The notes: generated by a model not told the origin, from the letters alone. A stretch of DNA of 64,000 nt from Nitzschia sp. DOCU1 (GCA_951394045.1 OX595995.1:558001-622000); one strand, 5' to 3'. Shown: positions 31,664-42,063, counted from the first letter of the stretch. Numbers and translations: made by a program.

Positions 31664-32289
31664 TGATCTTGAAGAGCGCCATTTTATGGCAGTGCTGTCT
31701 TTCACCATTGAATGGAGTGATGATGGCACTGCCCTGTGGGATGTAGCAGCTACGACTCGAAACACAAAGACACTACACAAAACTGGGAGTGGGCGTTGAC
31801 TCTCTTCATGATTTCGCGTAGAGTATTACTTATTTTGTTTGACCAAGTGCTAATAGTGAAATACAAACTGTAACAATGATCCTTCTGTTGAACTATAGCG
31901 CAGTAATATTATTGTCCTGGGATAGTAGCAAGCCGTTCCAAATGGAGCGTAGCTGTGCCGAGATGGGATGAACTACTCTGCGCTCTTGCCAGCTGCGTCA
32001 TATCAAACAAATGTTTCGGTCGTTGCTGAGCATTCCAAGATAATTGGTCAGCATCCGATCGGCGTGGGAGAGGTTTCGTCGGTGTGTGTGCCCGCAAAGA
32101 ACATCATTCCGTTGCTCAACCAATACTCTTGCCGATAGAAGACTACAGAAACGAGCATGAATGCCACTTTGTATTAGTATGCAGATAATCAAATACATCT
32201 GAAAGAATAATAAAATCATATATAGTAGCACAAAACTCGAAACCCCTACTCACCCTCCTCGCTAGGAGTAGTCCTACTACTAGTTAAGG

Positions 32290-32443
32290 GCTTGTAATCC
32301 ATCATCGGCGATGTGTCCTGCTCCAATGTTACTGATTCGATTATCTCCAATGCCAAGGATTCAAGCGCTCGAATCCGTGACATTGAAAGGAACCAAATCG
32401 GTGATACTGGTGCAGAACACATGGCCGAGATGGGGGTTTCTTG
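32290..32443. repeat. Long imperfect inverted repeat, copy 1
   Basis: Arms of about 77 nt (32290-32366 and 32367-32443) meet at AGCGCT with almost no loop. About three quarters of positions pair in the inner 60. Peptides read from the two strands are related (PRIQALESVTLKGTKSV against SRIRALESLALEIIESV), which shows the symmetry. Confidence 0.7.
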
Positions 32444-32578
32444 CAACAACACGTTCGACATCTAAGCACCTGCTTATTGCTGGCCCCGAATGCTGGCTCC
32501 GCACTTGCCAGGAGATTTGGTGACTAGATCCTATGGAGATGTGTTCTTTATAGATGCAGCCAAGCAATTTCCTTCCAT

Positions 32579-32762
32579 TGGAGTTTCAGCATGGTGAAAT
32601 GTCGAACATGTTGTGTTCCATCTGCGATATGCCCTGCAGCACCAATGTCGCTCATCACGAATTAGAGTTCCACACTGTTCCAGTCCGTCGTGACATTGAT
32701 GGTGCAGCACAGATGGCAGATGGAACACAACAGGTTCCGCATCTCACCATGCTGGACCTCAA
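32579..32762. repeat. Long imperfect inverted repeat, copy 2
   Basis: The arms 32579-32649 and 32691-32762 share an identical core TTGTGTTCCATCTGC and CAGCATGGTGA, with about a 40-nt loop. Both strands encode a similar Cys-rich peptide (QHGEMSNMLCSICDMPC against QHGEMRNLLCSICHLCC). It probably shares ancestry with the inverted repeat 140 bp upstream. Confidence 0.75.
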
Positions 32763-33416
32763 TTCTTTCAAAGCTAATGTTCAGCACCGATGTCCCTGTT
32801 GTAGGCCTATTGTGACCTTCTCGGCACCAATGACACCCCTGCTGCTCTCCCACCACCGTATATGTTATGCCGCAAAGAATGAGCGATTTGTTCGGCACGA
32901 GTAAATGATGATGTTAGACTCAAAATTTCGGAAAGTCACAGAATAGTGGTAGTTACCTCTTATAGGGTATTGCATCACGAACTGGTCATTCCATCATCGC
33001 TGCAATATCTTTGAGTTTCACGCTTCACGAACAACAAGTCCAGACTCTTGCAATGGATGATCGTCCAGCGAACCAGACGACACCACGATTCCAATCAAAA
33101 GACTGTAGGGGAGCTCGGGAAGAAGATCGGTATCGTAATGGCAGCAGGAGCAATGACTTCTTATGAGGAGACGACAATGTTTTGTTTTGTGTGGAGAATA
33201 ATAAGAGCAAGGACTGCCGCGCGCGGCGGCGTAACCAAAAAGCTTCTCACAATATGGGTAGATGTATGTATTGTACCTACGTTACACCCGACAATCAAAA
33301 CTCTTTTATCGATCGATGCCCGATACGTAGTCAGGCTGTCACAAACCTACACTGTACTGTGCGTCGCGGGTACTATACATAGCTGTTTGAATGGAGCCTA
33401 TTTAGTACTGTTGCAT

Positions 33417-34319
33417 CTATTTGTCAGTCTGCCGCCACCATCCGAGTGACGATAGTTTCTTGATTTCTAGCTTTCCATGAGCGCCCCAGCCTTTGGTACC
33501 ACTTGGAATGTCGGGTCGAATGTGCATGTAATATTGATACGAGGACGATTCCAGGGCCTCCCGATCACCACCACTCGCCTCGATACAAGTTTCAGCGGCT
33601 CGAGACATTTCCGCCATGACAAACCCCAGCGAGTCTCCAAACTTGAGCATCAGATGCTTCCATGTCGATGTAGGACTGTGAATTTGGCCATCATGACTTG
33701 TCAAGGCCCGTATAGTGTCTTTTCCATTGGTTCCTTGGATCGTTTGAGCTTGAATCATGACGCCAAGTACTTGGAATCCGAGGTTCTTGTTTGAGTGATC
33801 ATCGACGTCATTCATCTTGGGTTGTAGCATCTTCTCGTCGGTACTAGTAGCCGCATAAATCCCTAGACTAGTACCCTTGGCCTTTGCGGTAGTAGCAGCC
33901 ACCGCACTACCAATAGAAAGAGCTTCCTCCAGTGACAGTTCTGGGTAGACATGCTGCGCAACAATCGTGGCCCATAGCGTCATCACGGGCGATCGATTAA
34001 TCAACACTAAATCTGGCTTGGCGGTGACGGGAGGTTGGACAATTGACTCTTCTTCTTCGTTTATACCAGTAGCCTTTGCCTTTTTGTTGCTCGAAGATTT
34101 GGCAGAAGATCCTCGCTTTCGTTTCTGGGGCAATAATTTGGTTTGAATCTTGGCCTGGATTCCTGGCGGCATGTTTTGATCGGTCAAGTCTTCGAGACGG
34201 AAAATCTTGGCTTGGATCAAGAGTTTGATGGTCGGGACCGCATCCTTGGTTTCCACACCTTTGGCTATTACGGCCTTGAGAAGAGCTCCCATTTGCTGTT
34301 GATTGATTGCCATGGTCAT
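33417..34319 (-). CDS. Conserved-looking protein of unknown function, 300 aa
   Basis: Intronless frame; ATG at 34319 or 34313. The N-terminal helical part (LLKAVIAKGVETKDAVPTIK) is followed by a basic nuclear-signal-like KRKRGSSAKSSSNKKAK (about residues 87-104). The central part, PVMTLWATIVAQHVYPELSL then EEALSIGSAVAATTAKAKGT, resembles an uncharacterised family of bacterial and fungal proteins with an LWAxVVAExLGxxxxEALTLG core; this is a recollection of pattern, not a search. The C-terminal part has a glutamyl and aromatic mix ending LGWWRQTDK. It is divergently arranged with the gene starting at 34700. Nuclear location is inferred from the basic stretch. Confidence 0.7.
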   Translation of the reverse strand: MTMAINQQQMGALLKAVIAKGVETKDAVPTIKLLIQAKIFRLEDLTDQNMPPGIQAKIQTKLLPQKRKRGSSAKSSSNKKAKATGINEEEESIVQPPVTAKPDLVLINRSPVMTLWATIVAQHVYPELSLEEALSIGSAVAATTAKAKGTSLGIYAATSTDEKMLQPKMNDVDDHSNKNLGFQVLGVMIQAQTIQGTNGKDTIRALTSHDGQIHSPTSTWKHLMLKFGDSLGFVMAEMSRAAETCIEASGGDREALESSSYQYYMHIRPDIPSGTKGWGAHGKLEIKKLSSLGWWRQTDK

Positions 34320-34699
34320 GTCCAGGAGTTACATGACATTGATGGAAATCAACTTCGTCGTCGGTTCCTCACGTTTTGTTCTTTCAGATCCACGTTTTCG
34401 CACTGCTTCCGCGGGGAACGGCCAGCGCGCGCAAAAAGATCGCCCCGGCGGCAAACGGAAGGCAGACAGACGAAGGAAAGATCTCCACTTTTTGCGGTCG
34501 AAGAGGTCAACGATGAGAAAATTCCCACGAAGAAAACAGAGAGTGTGGTCAGGCATCCCTTTCCGAGAGTCGACGATGATTGACCACGCCCGTTTGAATG
34601 AGAGAGCTCTAGCGAGACACTACCAGCTTGCAACTGGGTTCTCATCCCGAAGCTACTACGTTCAGTGTGCATCAAGCTTGGAGTATATCATAGTGATCA
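34320..34699. other. 380-bp divergent promoter region
   Basis: Lies between the divergent starts at 34319 and 34700. No RNA gene or conserved motif was identified. Confidence 0.4.
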
Positions 34700-36004
34700 A
34701 TGCCGGATCAGCAGCCGCACGACAGCAGCAACAGCACTGACCCATGGTGCCAATTTGTGACGCAAACAGACTGGCAGGGGACCGTCACGCAGGAAAGCTG
34801 GTACGGCCATGGAACCCCGTGTACTCGACTTTCCGTCTTTGTCCACTTGTCTTCGCTCATTAGCATGATGGTTCTACTCGTTCGTGCCATGAATGATTGG
34901 CCCATGTTTTATCCTTACTTGACGACTGCCGAGTGGAATCGAATCCAAGACTCTCACTACGAATGCGCCACGGCACTTTGCCAAGCCGTGGCGCCTATTC
35001 AAGTGCACTGCGAAAAGAAGTCAAATGGACGAATCGTTATGGACACTTCTTTGTTATTGGATGATCGAGTCCCTCTACCTCAGGAATGTCACGATGCCCT
35101 CCGTCTTTCGTTTGGAGAGGACTTTGAGCGTAATCTTTTGGACAAGCGACAAACAAGCATTTGGGATGAGAGTCAACAACAAGAAGAGGAGCCGCCCTTT
35201 CGTGAAATTGATTTGGTTCATTTCCGAGATTTGTCCCAGGAACCCATTGATAATATTCCAATCTTTCGATTCCTACAAGACGAGTGCCTCGTCGAAGAAA
35301 GTTTACTGGGATATCTTTTTCTGGGTCAAATCTCCTTACAAGCTTCTACGGGGAGTGCCATTGTCATTGATTTGGTGGACAGCTTGTCGATGAAACCTGG
35401 ATCTAGCGAGGTAGTCGACCTCCGAACGTTTGCTTGTCCTCAGTACATGAGCCGCCGGATGCGAGACGAAATCCTGCCAAAGTCCAAGCAACTTTACGAT
35501 CACTTTTTGTATTGGCGATGGAGTGGGGCGGTCTGTTTTATCTACTGGGGCTACATGATGTATCATGCGGCCATGTGTGCCACTCGCATGCTCATGGTCC
35601 TACTACCCGGCCTTGTATTGTGGCTGTTACTACCAGTGCGGGAGGTTCGAGGGAAACGACTGTCCTTGACTTCGACCGTGTCTATGCTGCTGCTATTGAC
35701 GACATTGGCGAGTGAGGGTGATGGTGGGACGGACGAAATGATTCGGACTGGCCTTTTGGTTACGAGTGCACTTGTATTTGGAAATCCAAACGCCGCCATG
35801 GAATGGGCGTTTTTGTTCGTTTTGTCGTACGTGGATTTGGCGAATCTTTGGGAAAATCCTGCTGAAATAGAAGATCCAACGAGCGCAGGTGGCAAGTTGA
35901 TGCTATGGATCGATACGCTCCTCTGGTTCTTTGTACCAGGCGATGGATTGTGGAAGCTTGTCACAATCTACGTCGTATACATGGCACTGCCTCGGAAACG
36001 ATAG
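34700..36004 (+). CDS. Multi-pass membrane protein, 434 aa, unknown function
   Basis: Intronless, ATG at 34700. One N-terminal span (LSVFVHLSSLISMMVLLVRAM, about residues 44-63) is followed by a soluble domain of about 200 residues with four or five Cys (ECATALCQAVAPIQVHC), which could be luminal. From about residue 274 come several spans: AVCFIYWGYMMYHAAMC, MLMVLLPGLVLWLLLP, LTSTVSMLLLLTTLA, MIRTGLLVTSALVFG, EWAFLFVLSYVDLANLW, LMLWIDTLLWFFV and LWKLVTIYVVYMAL. The C-terminus KR-rich ALPRKR is short. No known transporter motif seen. Single-copy integral membrane protein, role not inferable. Confidence 0.68.
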   Translation: MPDQQPHDSSNSTDPWCQFVTQTDWQGTVTQESWYGHGTPCTRLSVFVHLSSLISMMVLLVRAMNDWPMFYPYLTTAEWNRIQDSHYECATALCQAVAPIQVHCEKKSNGRIVMDTSLLLDDRVPLPQECHDALRLSFGEDFERNLLDKRQTSIWDESQQQEEEPPFREIDLVHFRDLSQEPIDNIPIFRFLQDECLVEESLLGYLFLGQISLQASTGSAIVIDLVDSLSMKPGSSEVVDLRTFACPQYMSRRMRDEILPKSKQLYDHFLYWRWSGAVCFIYWGYMMYHAAMCATRMLMVLLPGLVLWLLLPVREVRGKRLSLTSTVSMLLLLTTLASEGDGGTDEMIRTGLLVTSALVFGNPNAAMEWAFLFVLSYVDLANLWENPAEIEDPTSAGGKLMLWIDTLLWFFVPGDGLWKLVTIYVVYMALPRKR

Positions 36005-36459
36005 ATATTTGAAACGGGGATTGACTGGAGCGGTGCCAGAAACGCAAAATCCAACCGTGCACTTGGAGACCGGGCGTATTGACAGAGTCTCTAGAAGAGC
36101 TTGGTTTGCTTGCATTGAGTCTAGGTGTCGGAAACCGACCGAGATTCACTGGAACCAAAGACGATATTGACGCTAAGCTTGTTTCTCAACGCCTCAAATG
36201 ACTGGGGAGAATAATGACAATTGTTGATGGAATCAGGAAAGAGCAGGGGTTGGGCTGTTTCAACCGGATGAGATCTGGCGATGTTGTCTTGATGGGAGAG
36301 GGTGAATTCCCGTGCCATCGAATGTATCTTGCCGATAGTGTCCCCTCGCACTTCCATTGTTCATCAGTCGATATTGGATTGTGAGGCCTTGCTCGGCACG
36401 TGCGATTTATTTCATATGCGCGTGCTTGTGACACGCCATTCGGCAGTTAATAAGTTTTA

Positions 36460-36467
36460 TGACGTCA
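36460..36467. promoter_or_regulatory. Perfect CRE-like palindrome TGACGTCA
   Basis: Lies 373 bp upstream of the ATPase start and about 17 bp before a GGCGGGAAAA motif. A bZIP target is inferred from the motif only. Confidence 0.38.
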
Positions 36468-36553
36468 TCGGTTTTCACAAAATGGCGGGAAAACGCGTGC
36501 GTGGTCTATTGTGATCGAGTTGTGGTCGCTCATATCTCGCGAACGAAGCGAAG

Positions 36554-36630
36554 ACACCGATGGTGTTCGCAAGGTTCAGCGATGAGAGAGAAACCACATC
36601 GGCGATGTGGCGTTTTGTTACGCGAGTAAC
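36554..36630 (+). other. Three consecutive perfect hairpins
   Basis: ACACC-gat-GGTGT (36554-36566), CCACATCG-g-CGATGTGG (36594-36610) and GTTAC-gcga-GTAAC (36617-36630). The last has a GNRA-type loop. They lie 210-290 bp upstream of the ATPase ATG, possibly in its 5' UTR. Confidence 0.5.
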
Positions 36631-36839
36631 CTAACACCTCCTCTGCTGGCAAGAGTCAATCGTACTTTATTCCTTTGCCCTGTATTCAGTCCATTGACTC
36701 GTTGATCCCCCTGTTGCTCTACTAGCTAGCTGCGACTGACAAAAGGTCGATCTTTGCTTACTACTTCTACGCGCGGTACCACTTGTAGATAGCCACCGCT
36801 TGTCGACCTCGAGACATTTCAAAAAGGCACTGGTTCACA

Positions 36840-39800
36840 ATGGGCAAGGACGAAAGGAAATCATCAAAAGAGGAAAGGCGGAAGAGTGAAAAGAAGGAAG
36901 CGAAAAAAGAGAGAAAGAGTGAAAAACGGAGGCACAGCCAGCTACCAGATATTGCTGAGGTAAATGAGAGCAACGATTCAGCAAAAAAGGAGAGAAAGAG
37001 TGAAAAACGGAGGCACAGTCAGCTACCAGATATTGCTGAGGCAAGGGAGAGCGACGATTCACCGGCCAAGGACGACAAGCGACGGAGCAGCCAAACAAAC
37101 GGTGAAACCTTTAAAGGAATCAGGCTCAACTGGCAACAGGATTACTTCGGTGGTCGAGAAGCCGAGTTAAAGACGCTGCGAAACGCAATCGAAGTTCCTA
37201 AGAATGGCACAGCTCGTTGTCGCATTTTCTTTATTCAAGGACCCCCGGGCATTGGCAAAACGCATCTAGTCCGGCATGCTTTCAAGGGCACTAAAACGGT
37301 TCTGGCCTACGCCAAGTTTGATGATTCGCAGGCCACAACGCCACTCCAGGCATGGGTGGATGTGACATCGCATCTTCTAAGCGAGATGGAGCAGGACAAG
37401 GAATTTCGCATTCACTTGTACAAAACCTTTCAACTCAGTTCCGAAACTGCGTCAGACTATCTTTCCATTCTCACATCCATTCCTCAAGTCGGCGAGCGAT
37501 TACGTGAATATTTTGAAGTGAGGCCCCGTGAATATCGAGGTATGGTCACGAACAAGAGAAGTATTGAAAGCTTCCGTTCGTTTGAAATGCCGGGTTCTGG
37601 AGGACCGGGACAGCAAGGTCTAGTTCCTGACGCTTTGCAAACGAACATTGAACCGAGCTCGGCAGAAAAGGATCAAAGCTTCGAACGACTCAAGTTGGCG
37701 TATCGAGAGTTGTACCGAGTCTTTTGCAAATACATTACGGTTGTAATGTTCATGGATGACTTACAATGGGGAGAGCCGGATGACTATAGGATCATGGATA
37801 CTCTGCTGGCCGATGAACACCTGGAGGAACGTCTAATTTTTGTGGGGGCCCATCGGCCAGTCAGTATGCTACATGGTTTGAATCTGGTCAAGAAACCAGG
37901 AAAGCGATACTGCAGGACGATCACCTTGGGACCCTTGGCACCCTTTGAAGTATCGGAAATGATGTGTAAACTTCTCAAGCGCGACGACGACGACATTGTT
38001 GAATTGGTTACATGCGTTCATCGTAAGACCAATGGCAATCCTTTCTTCACGGTCCAATTCGTTCAGGCCCTGGTAGACAAAGGGTACGTTTACTATTCTT
38101 TGGAAAAGTCCCAGTGGGAATGGAATGCCAAAAAAATCGAGAAAAAGGAGAAATCCTTTAGTGACGATGCCGTCGAAATTGTGTACAAGAAATTGAAGAA
38201 GGAGAAGAGACTTGCGCATGTTTTGAAGCTGGCAGCCTTTATAGGATCAACTCTTCTCCATGTTTCGGTCTTGGTTTGTATCTTGGAAGAGGAAGTTGAT
38301 GGGGTAAAATCTGAAGAAGATTTACAAAATTTGATGAAACTGGGGGTGGAGATGGGTCTTTTAGAACGCGTATCGCGACGAGAATATCAATTTGCTCACG
38401 ACCTTATCCGAGACAGTGCTTTAACGCTCTTGCCAAAAGGGGAAGAGTTGGCTAAGATGCATTGCAAAGTTGGTCTTCGTCTTCGTTCCATGTGGGAAAA
38501 GCACCCCAAGAACGATCGACTACTCTTTCAGACAGTAACTCAACTGAATTCGGGGAAAGCCTTGATCAAGACACCCAAGGAGCGCATGAGACTTGCCCAG
38601 CTCAACTTTACAGCAGCTGAAGCGGCCATGAAACGTTCGGCATTTTATCCTGCGGTTCATTTTTTGCGACGTACGAACGACTTGCTTGCAGAAAACGACA
38701 ACGAGACTGAAACGCTGGACTTCAAGATGAAGACGGAGACGGCGCTTGCAAGGATGGAATTTTGTTGTGGCTTGTTGGACAGAAGTATCGAAAGAGCCGA
38801 CACAATCCTCAGGACGGCAAGCAAGGATAGCATCAAAGCAGAGGCCATGCACTTGAAGGCATCTTGCTACCTCCAACAAAAGAAGCCCAAGGAATGTCTT
38901 GCCATTACAACAGAAGCGCTGTCGATGTTCGGTGTTTATTATCCAAAGATGTTTGTCAGGTTAAACGTTCTTCGTCTCTACAGCAAAGCAAGGGCTCTAT
39001 TGAAGAATGTCTCCGACCAAGACGTATTGAATTTGCCGATGGCCAAGGAAGAACGATACCAGTTGGCGTCGGAATGTCTTCCTTGGATCTCGGAAATGGC
39101 TTTAACGTATGGATACCAGGACCATTTAACATGTGCCATGTTGACTGCCATTCCCCTGTCGATCGAGAAAGGGCGCAATTCGATGACGGCGCAGACGCTG
39201 GTATCGTGGGGGAGTATTTTATCAGAGGAAGGCGAAATAGCCGAGGCGTATCGTTTCGGACAGTTGGGGCTACAAATGGCAGAAAAGAGAATCGGGGGCT
39301 TGCTCGACGATCGTGTCTATTCATTGTACTATCAATGGATACATCATCTGCGGCATCCCTACGCTGATGGCGTCGAACAATACTCGCAAGCCCTGAAAAC
39401 GCTGTGGCTTCGTGGGTCATTAGATGGAGTAGTTATGGATACGGTTGGTTTTCTGCGCCATTACTACCTCGCGGGTTTCAAACTTGGACCACTTCTCCAC
39501 GATATGCGGCACTTTCGGGATCTTTGCAATGACTTTGGAAAGGAGATGGCTCAGTCGTTGGTTGCTCCGTTCGCTCAATTGGTGCTCAACTTGGTCGAGG
39601 GTCCGAACGAAGACATGCTACGAGGAGAATTTATGATGCAAACAGAGTCGATCAAGTTCTGGCTGATTTCCAAGGCAAAGGTCGGTATCCAGCTCTATTA
39701 CTTCTACAAAATGATGGCATCCTACTTTTTCAATGCGTACCTGCTGGCCGGGAAATTTGCCACTAAGGTCAGAAAGATGTATCTTGAAGGTGCAGATAAT

Positions 39801-40427
39801 TTGGTGCCCTATCGGTTCTTCTTCCGAGCCTTAGCCGCTTGGACCGCTTACGGCATAAACAAACGACCAAAGTACCGCAGGCTTGCACGACAAATGACCG
39901 CACAAGTTGAGAAATTCGTGCAAGCCGGGTTGGTTAACTGCGAGCATTCGTTGCTGTTTCTGAAAGCAGAAAGATTGGCAGCCTTGAGTCGAGGAAAAGA
40001 TCGAAGTGAAGTGAAAGCAGCGTATGACGCTGCCATCAAGGCTGCCCTCAAAGGAGGGATTTTATACGACCTTGCCTTGGCTAACGAACGGGCAGGGCAG
40101 TACTTTAAGAAGATCGAGGACAGAGAATTGGCGTCGAGATATTTACAGCGATCCCGCGATTGCTACCTCGACTGGGAGGCTAACGCAAAGGCACATCAAA
40201 TGAAGAGAGAATATGGGGATCTGCTAATGGAAGACGCCAGGGCCAGCATGAGCGTCCGAAGCACTCGAACTTCGATTTCCATTGCAGAAGCCTTTCAAAC
40301 TGCTCAGCATAGCCCTTCGCCTTCCTTCACAAAGAGAAGGGTGTCAAGCACGACCCAAAACAGGATTCTTGCGACGGTTCCATCGCTCGAGTTCGACGAG
40401 TCGGATATAGATTCGCAGGGCTCATGA
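36840..40427 (+). CDS. AAA_16/STAND-type ATPase with TPR-like C-terminal region
   Basis: 1195 aa, intronless. Residues about 1-75 are Lys/Glu/Ser-rich and contain a perfect-frame duplication of 27 residues (SEKRRHSQLPDIAE twice). An ATPase domain follows: YFGGREAELKTL (about 101), Walker A QGPPGIGKTHL (about 131) and Walker B VVMFMDDLQWGEPDD (about 301), with a sensor-like FVGAHRP. This layout matches the predicted ATPases found in bacterial regulators, adenylate-cyclase-linked proteins and diatom expansions (COG3899-like). A winged-helix-like part (REYQFAHDLIRDSALTLL) and a helical repeat region (about 600-1150) complete it. Likely a signalling NTPase that oligomerises on a scaffold; the signal is unknown. 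Ser-rich tail may be phosphorylated. Confidence 0.82.
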   Translation: MGKDERKSSKEERRKSEKKEAKKERKSEKRRHSQLPDIAEVNESNDSAKKERKSEKRRHSQLPDIAEARESDDSPAKDDKRRSSQTNGETFKGIRLNWQQDYFGGREAELKTLRNAIEVPKNGTARCRIFFIQGPPGIGKTHLVRHAFKGTKTVLAYAKFDDSQATTPLQAWVDVTSHLLSEMEQDKEFRIHLYKTFQLSSETASDYLSILTSIPQVGERLREYFEVRPREYRGMVTNKRSIESFRSFEMPGSGGPGQQGLVPDALQTNIEPSSAEKDQSFERLKLAYRELYRVFCKYITVVMFMDDLQWGEPDDYRIMDTLLADEHLEERLIFVGAHRPVSMLHGLNLVKKPGKRYCRTITLGPLAPFEVSEMMCKLLKRDDDDIVELVTCVHRKTNGNPFFTVQFVQALVDKGYVYYSLEKSQWEWNAKKIEKKEKSFSDDAVEIVYKKLKKEKRLAHVLKLAAFIGSTLLHVSVLVCILEEEVDGVKSEEDLQNLMKLGVEMGLLERVSRREYQFAHDLIRDSALTLLPKGEELAKMHCKVGLRLRSMWEKHPKNDRLLFQTVTQLNSGKALIKTPKERMRLAQLNFTAAEAAMKRSAFYPAVHFLRRTNDLLAENDNETETLDFKMKTETALARMEFCCGLLDRSIERADTILRTASKDSIKAEAMHLKASCYLQQKKPKECLAITTEALSMFGVYYPKMFVRLNVLRLYSKARALLKNVSDQDVLNLPMAKEERYQLASECLPWISEMALTYGYQDHLTCAMLTAIPLSIEKGRNSMTAQTLVSWGSILSEEGEIAEAYRFGQLGLQMAEKRIGGLLDDRVYSLYYQWIHHLRHPYADGVEQYSQALKTLWLRGSLDGVVMDTVGFLRHYYLAGFKLGPLLHDMRHFRDLCNDFGKEMAQSLVAPFAQLVLNLVEGPNEDMLRGEFMMQTESIKFWLISKAKVGIQLYYFYKMMASYFFNAYLLAGKFATKVRKMYLEGADNLVPYRFFFRALAAWTAYGINKRPKYRRLARQMTAQVEKFVQAGLVNCEHSLLFLKAERLAALSRGKDRSEVKAAYDAAIKAALKGGILYDLALANERAGQYFKKIEDRELASRYLQRSRDCYLDWEANAKAHQMKREYGDLLMEDARASMSVRSTRTSISIAEAFQTAQHSPSPSFTKRRVSSTTQNRILATVPSLEFDESDIDSQGS
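36903..37064 (+). repeat. 81-bp in-frame tandem duplication in the ATPase N-terminus
   Basis: The units 36903-36983 and 36984-37064 differ at only a few bases and encode KKERKSEKRRHSQLPDIAE-type repeats of 27 residues. The near identity suggests a recent slippage or unequal crossover event. Confidence 0.85.
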
Positions 40428-41342
40428 AAAGAATAGCGTACGAAGGTTCTTCTTCATGTGTGCCGTATGGTTTTCTACAGAACTAGCACTATTGGTCCGA
40501 CGAAGGACTCGGGGGCTAGCTTGCTGCTTGATTCATCCACCTTCCATCGGCGAGACCGGACTCTATGACACGATACTGCCCGCCGCCAAGTCAGGGGAGG
40601 ACCAAGGCGAAAGAAATAATGCTATTACTGGCTGGTGTTCTAGTACTAGCCCCTTGTTCCTGTAGTACTACTATATCGTAGTAATACTACGAACATGCAC
40701 TAAACGTCTGAATGCCGATCCAATATCGACGCGTCTATCATAATAGACCACCACCATCGTGAGGTGGTTGGAATCTCGCCTCTCGGACGGCGGGGCAAAC
40801 GCGGGGGTGTACCCCACCTTCTGTACATACCGTACCTATGAACATGGATGGATTCATTGGCCAACGACTACTCGGACTTCTGTTGTCGTATGTCTTGGTA
40901 CTTGTTCCACGTAAATCATCGACTGCACCAAAACGGGCGCGGAGGGAGGATGCCAAGCATCGGAAGCATCATTTTTTAAAACATCCTCGCGTCTGTATTT
41001 CGATTGCACTTGTCGAATGAATAAATGATGATGGCAAACACTCTGAGCGGTCGGCGTGGTTCCTCCCGAATGCCGAAACGGCGATGCCTCATCAACGTTT
41101 CCAACGGTGCTGGCCTTTCGTATGATACCGCCCCGGTACCCAACCTAGAAAACAACTGCAAGGTCGATCCATTGGAGGATCGTGGACGCGCCGCATGGAA
41201 TGAAGGACGGGCGAACGGCCTTCTCGACAAGTGGAATCATCCCCTGGAAAACTGGGCCTTTTATCCAAAGTGCCTAGGAAGTACAGTAAGGCGCAAGTCA
41301 AGAAATATGCGGCGGGGTATTTCCAGCTGGGAGAAATGGTGA
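40428..41342. other. 0.9-kb non-coding region
   Basis: Short frames only. CTAGTACTAG and TAGTACTACTA motifs cluster at 40640-40690. No gene recognised. Confidence 0.4.
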
Positions 41343-41775
41343 CCCGGCAGTCGTTATGCCGCGGTTCTCACTATTGAAAGGATTGCCCAAGTCTTTGCAC
41401 AAGGACCGGCAGGTGTCTTGATGCATGGCCCAACTTTTATGGGGAATCCTTTGGCTTGTGCTGTCAGCTTGGCTTCCCTACAACTATTGCAATCGTATCC
41501 TCCAGCCGAATTGGTCAAGAACATTGAAAAGCAACTCGCCACCGAACTGAAACCGTGTCGAGAGACGCCAGTGGTTCACGATGTGCGAGTATTCGGGGCG
41601 TTTGGAGTTGTAGAAATGAAGGAACCCGTGCTGGACAAGAAGACGATTCAGCCGGCTATAGTGAAGAAGGTGTGTGGCTACGTCCTTTCGGAAAACTGTT
41701 GTACACAACGCCACCTCTGATAATACAGCCGCAAGAGCTACGGCAGATTACCAACGCAATGGTTTCGATCGCGAC
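41343..41775 (+). pseudogene. bioA fragment: adenosylmethionine-8-amino-7-oxononanoate aminotransferase, truncated and frameshifted
   Basis: About 145 codons match the C-terminal third of BioA, the aminotransferase of biotin synthesis. AAVLTIERIAQVF and LMHGPTFMGNPLACAVSLAS (the conserved H-G-x-T-F-M-x-N-P segment) lie in one frame, then RVFGAFGVVEMKEPV. The expected GVWLRPFGKLLYTTPPLII follows in the next frame, so a frameshift lies near 41660-41670. The PLP-binding lysine region and all upstream parts are missing. No start codon fits. It is a dead gene fragment in a repeat-rich region, perhaps captured or left by rearrangement. A functional bioA elsewhere in the genome is expected. Confidence 0.8.
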
Positions 41776-42063
41776 TCGCAAAAGGAATATAGTAGCTACC
41801 TCCACCGTGGTGTCGATTCTTGCTAGTTACTACTACTAGTAGTAGTAGTAGTAATTGTTATTCGTCCATGGGGTTCTTGTGGTGGGTCAAGTAAAAAGCG
41901 CCCGAGAATCCGACCTAGCTCGATTTGAAGACTATAATTGCTTTTAAAACTATCTCTTTGTGAGTTCTACTATGGCACCATGGTATTATGCATGATGGGT
42001 CGATGGCGACTGCTTGGATTCTTCGCTCGCGGCTATCATAGTGAGCTTGCATGGACGCTGCCG

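Larger units (their letters stand above)
31664..33416. other. 1.75-kb non-coding region with inverted repeats
   Basis: No convincing gene. It holds the two long imperfect inverted repeats at 32290-32443 and 32579-32762. Short frames inside them are by-products of the repeat: the two strands encode similar peptides. Confidence 0.5.
36005..36839. other. 835-bp upstream region of the AAA_16 ATPase
   Basis: No gene. It contains a perfect TGACGTCA at 36460-36467, an E2F-like GGCGGGAAAA at about 36484-36493, and three successive short perfect hairpins at 36554-36630. Confidence 0.5.

Noticed and set aside
33048..33449. 133-codon plus-strand frame
   Set aside because: Overlaps the end of the minus-strand gene and shows no protein-like composition.
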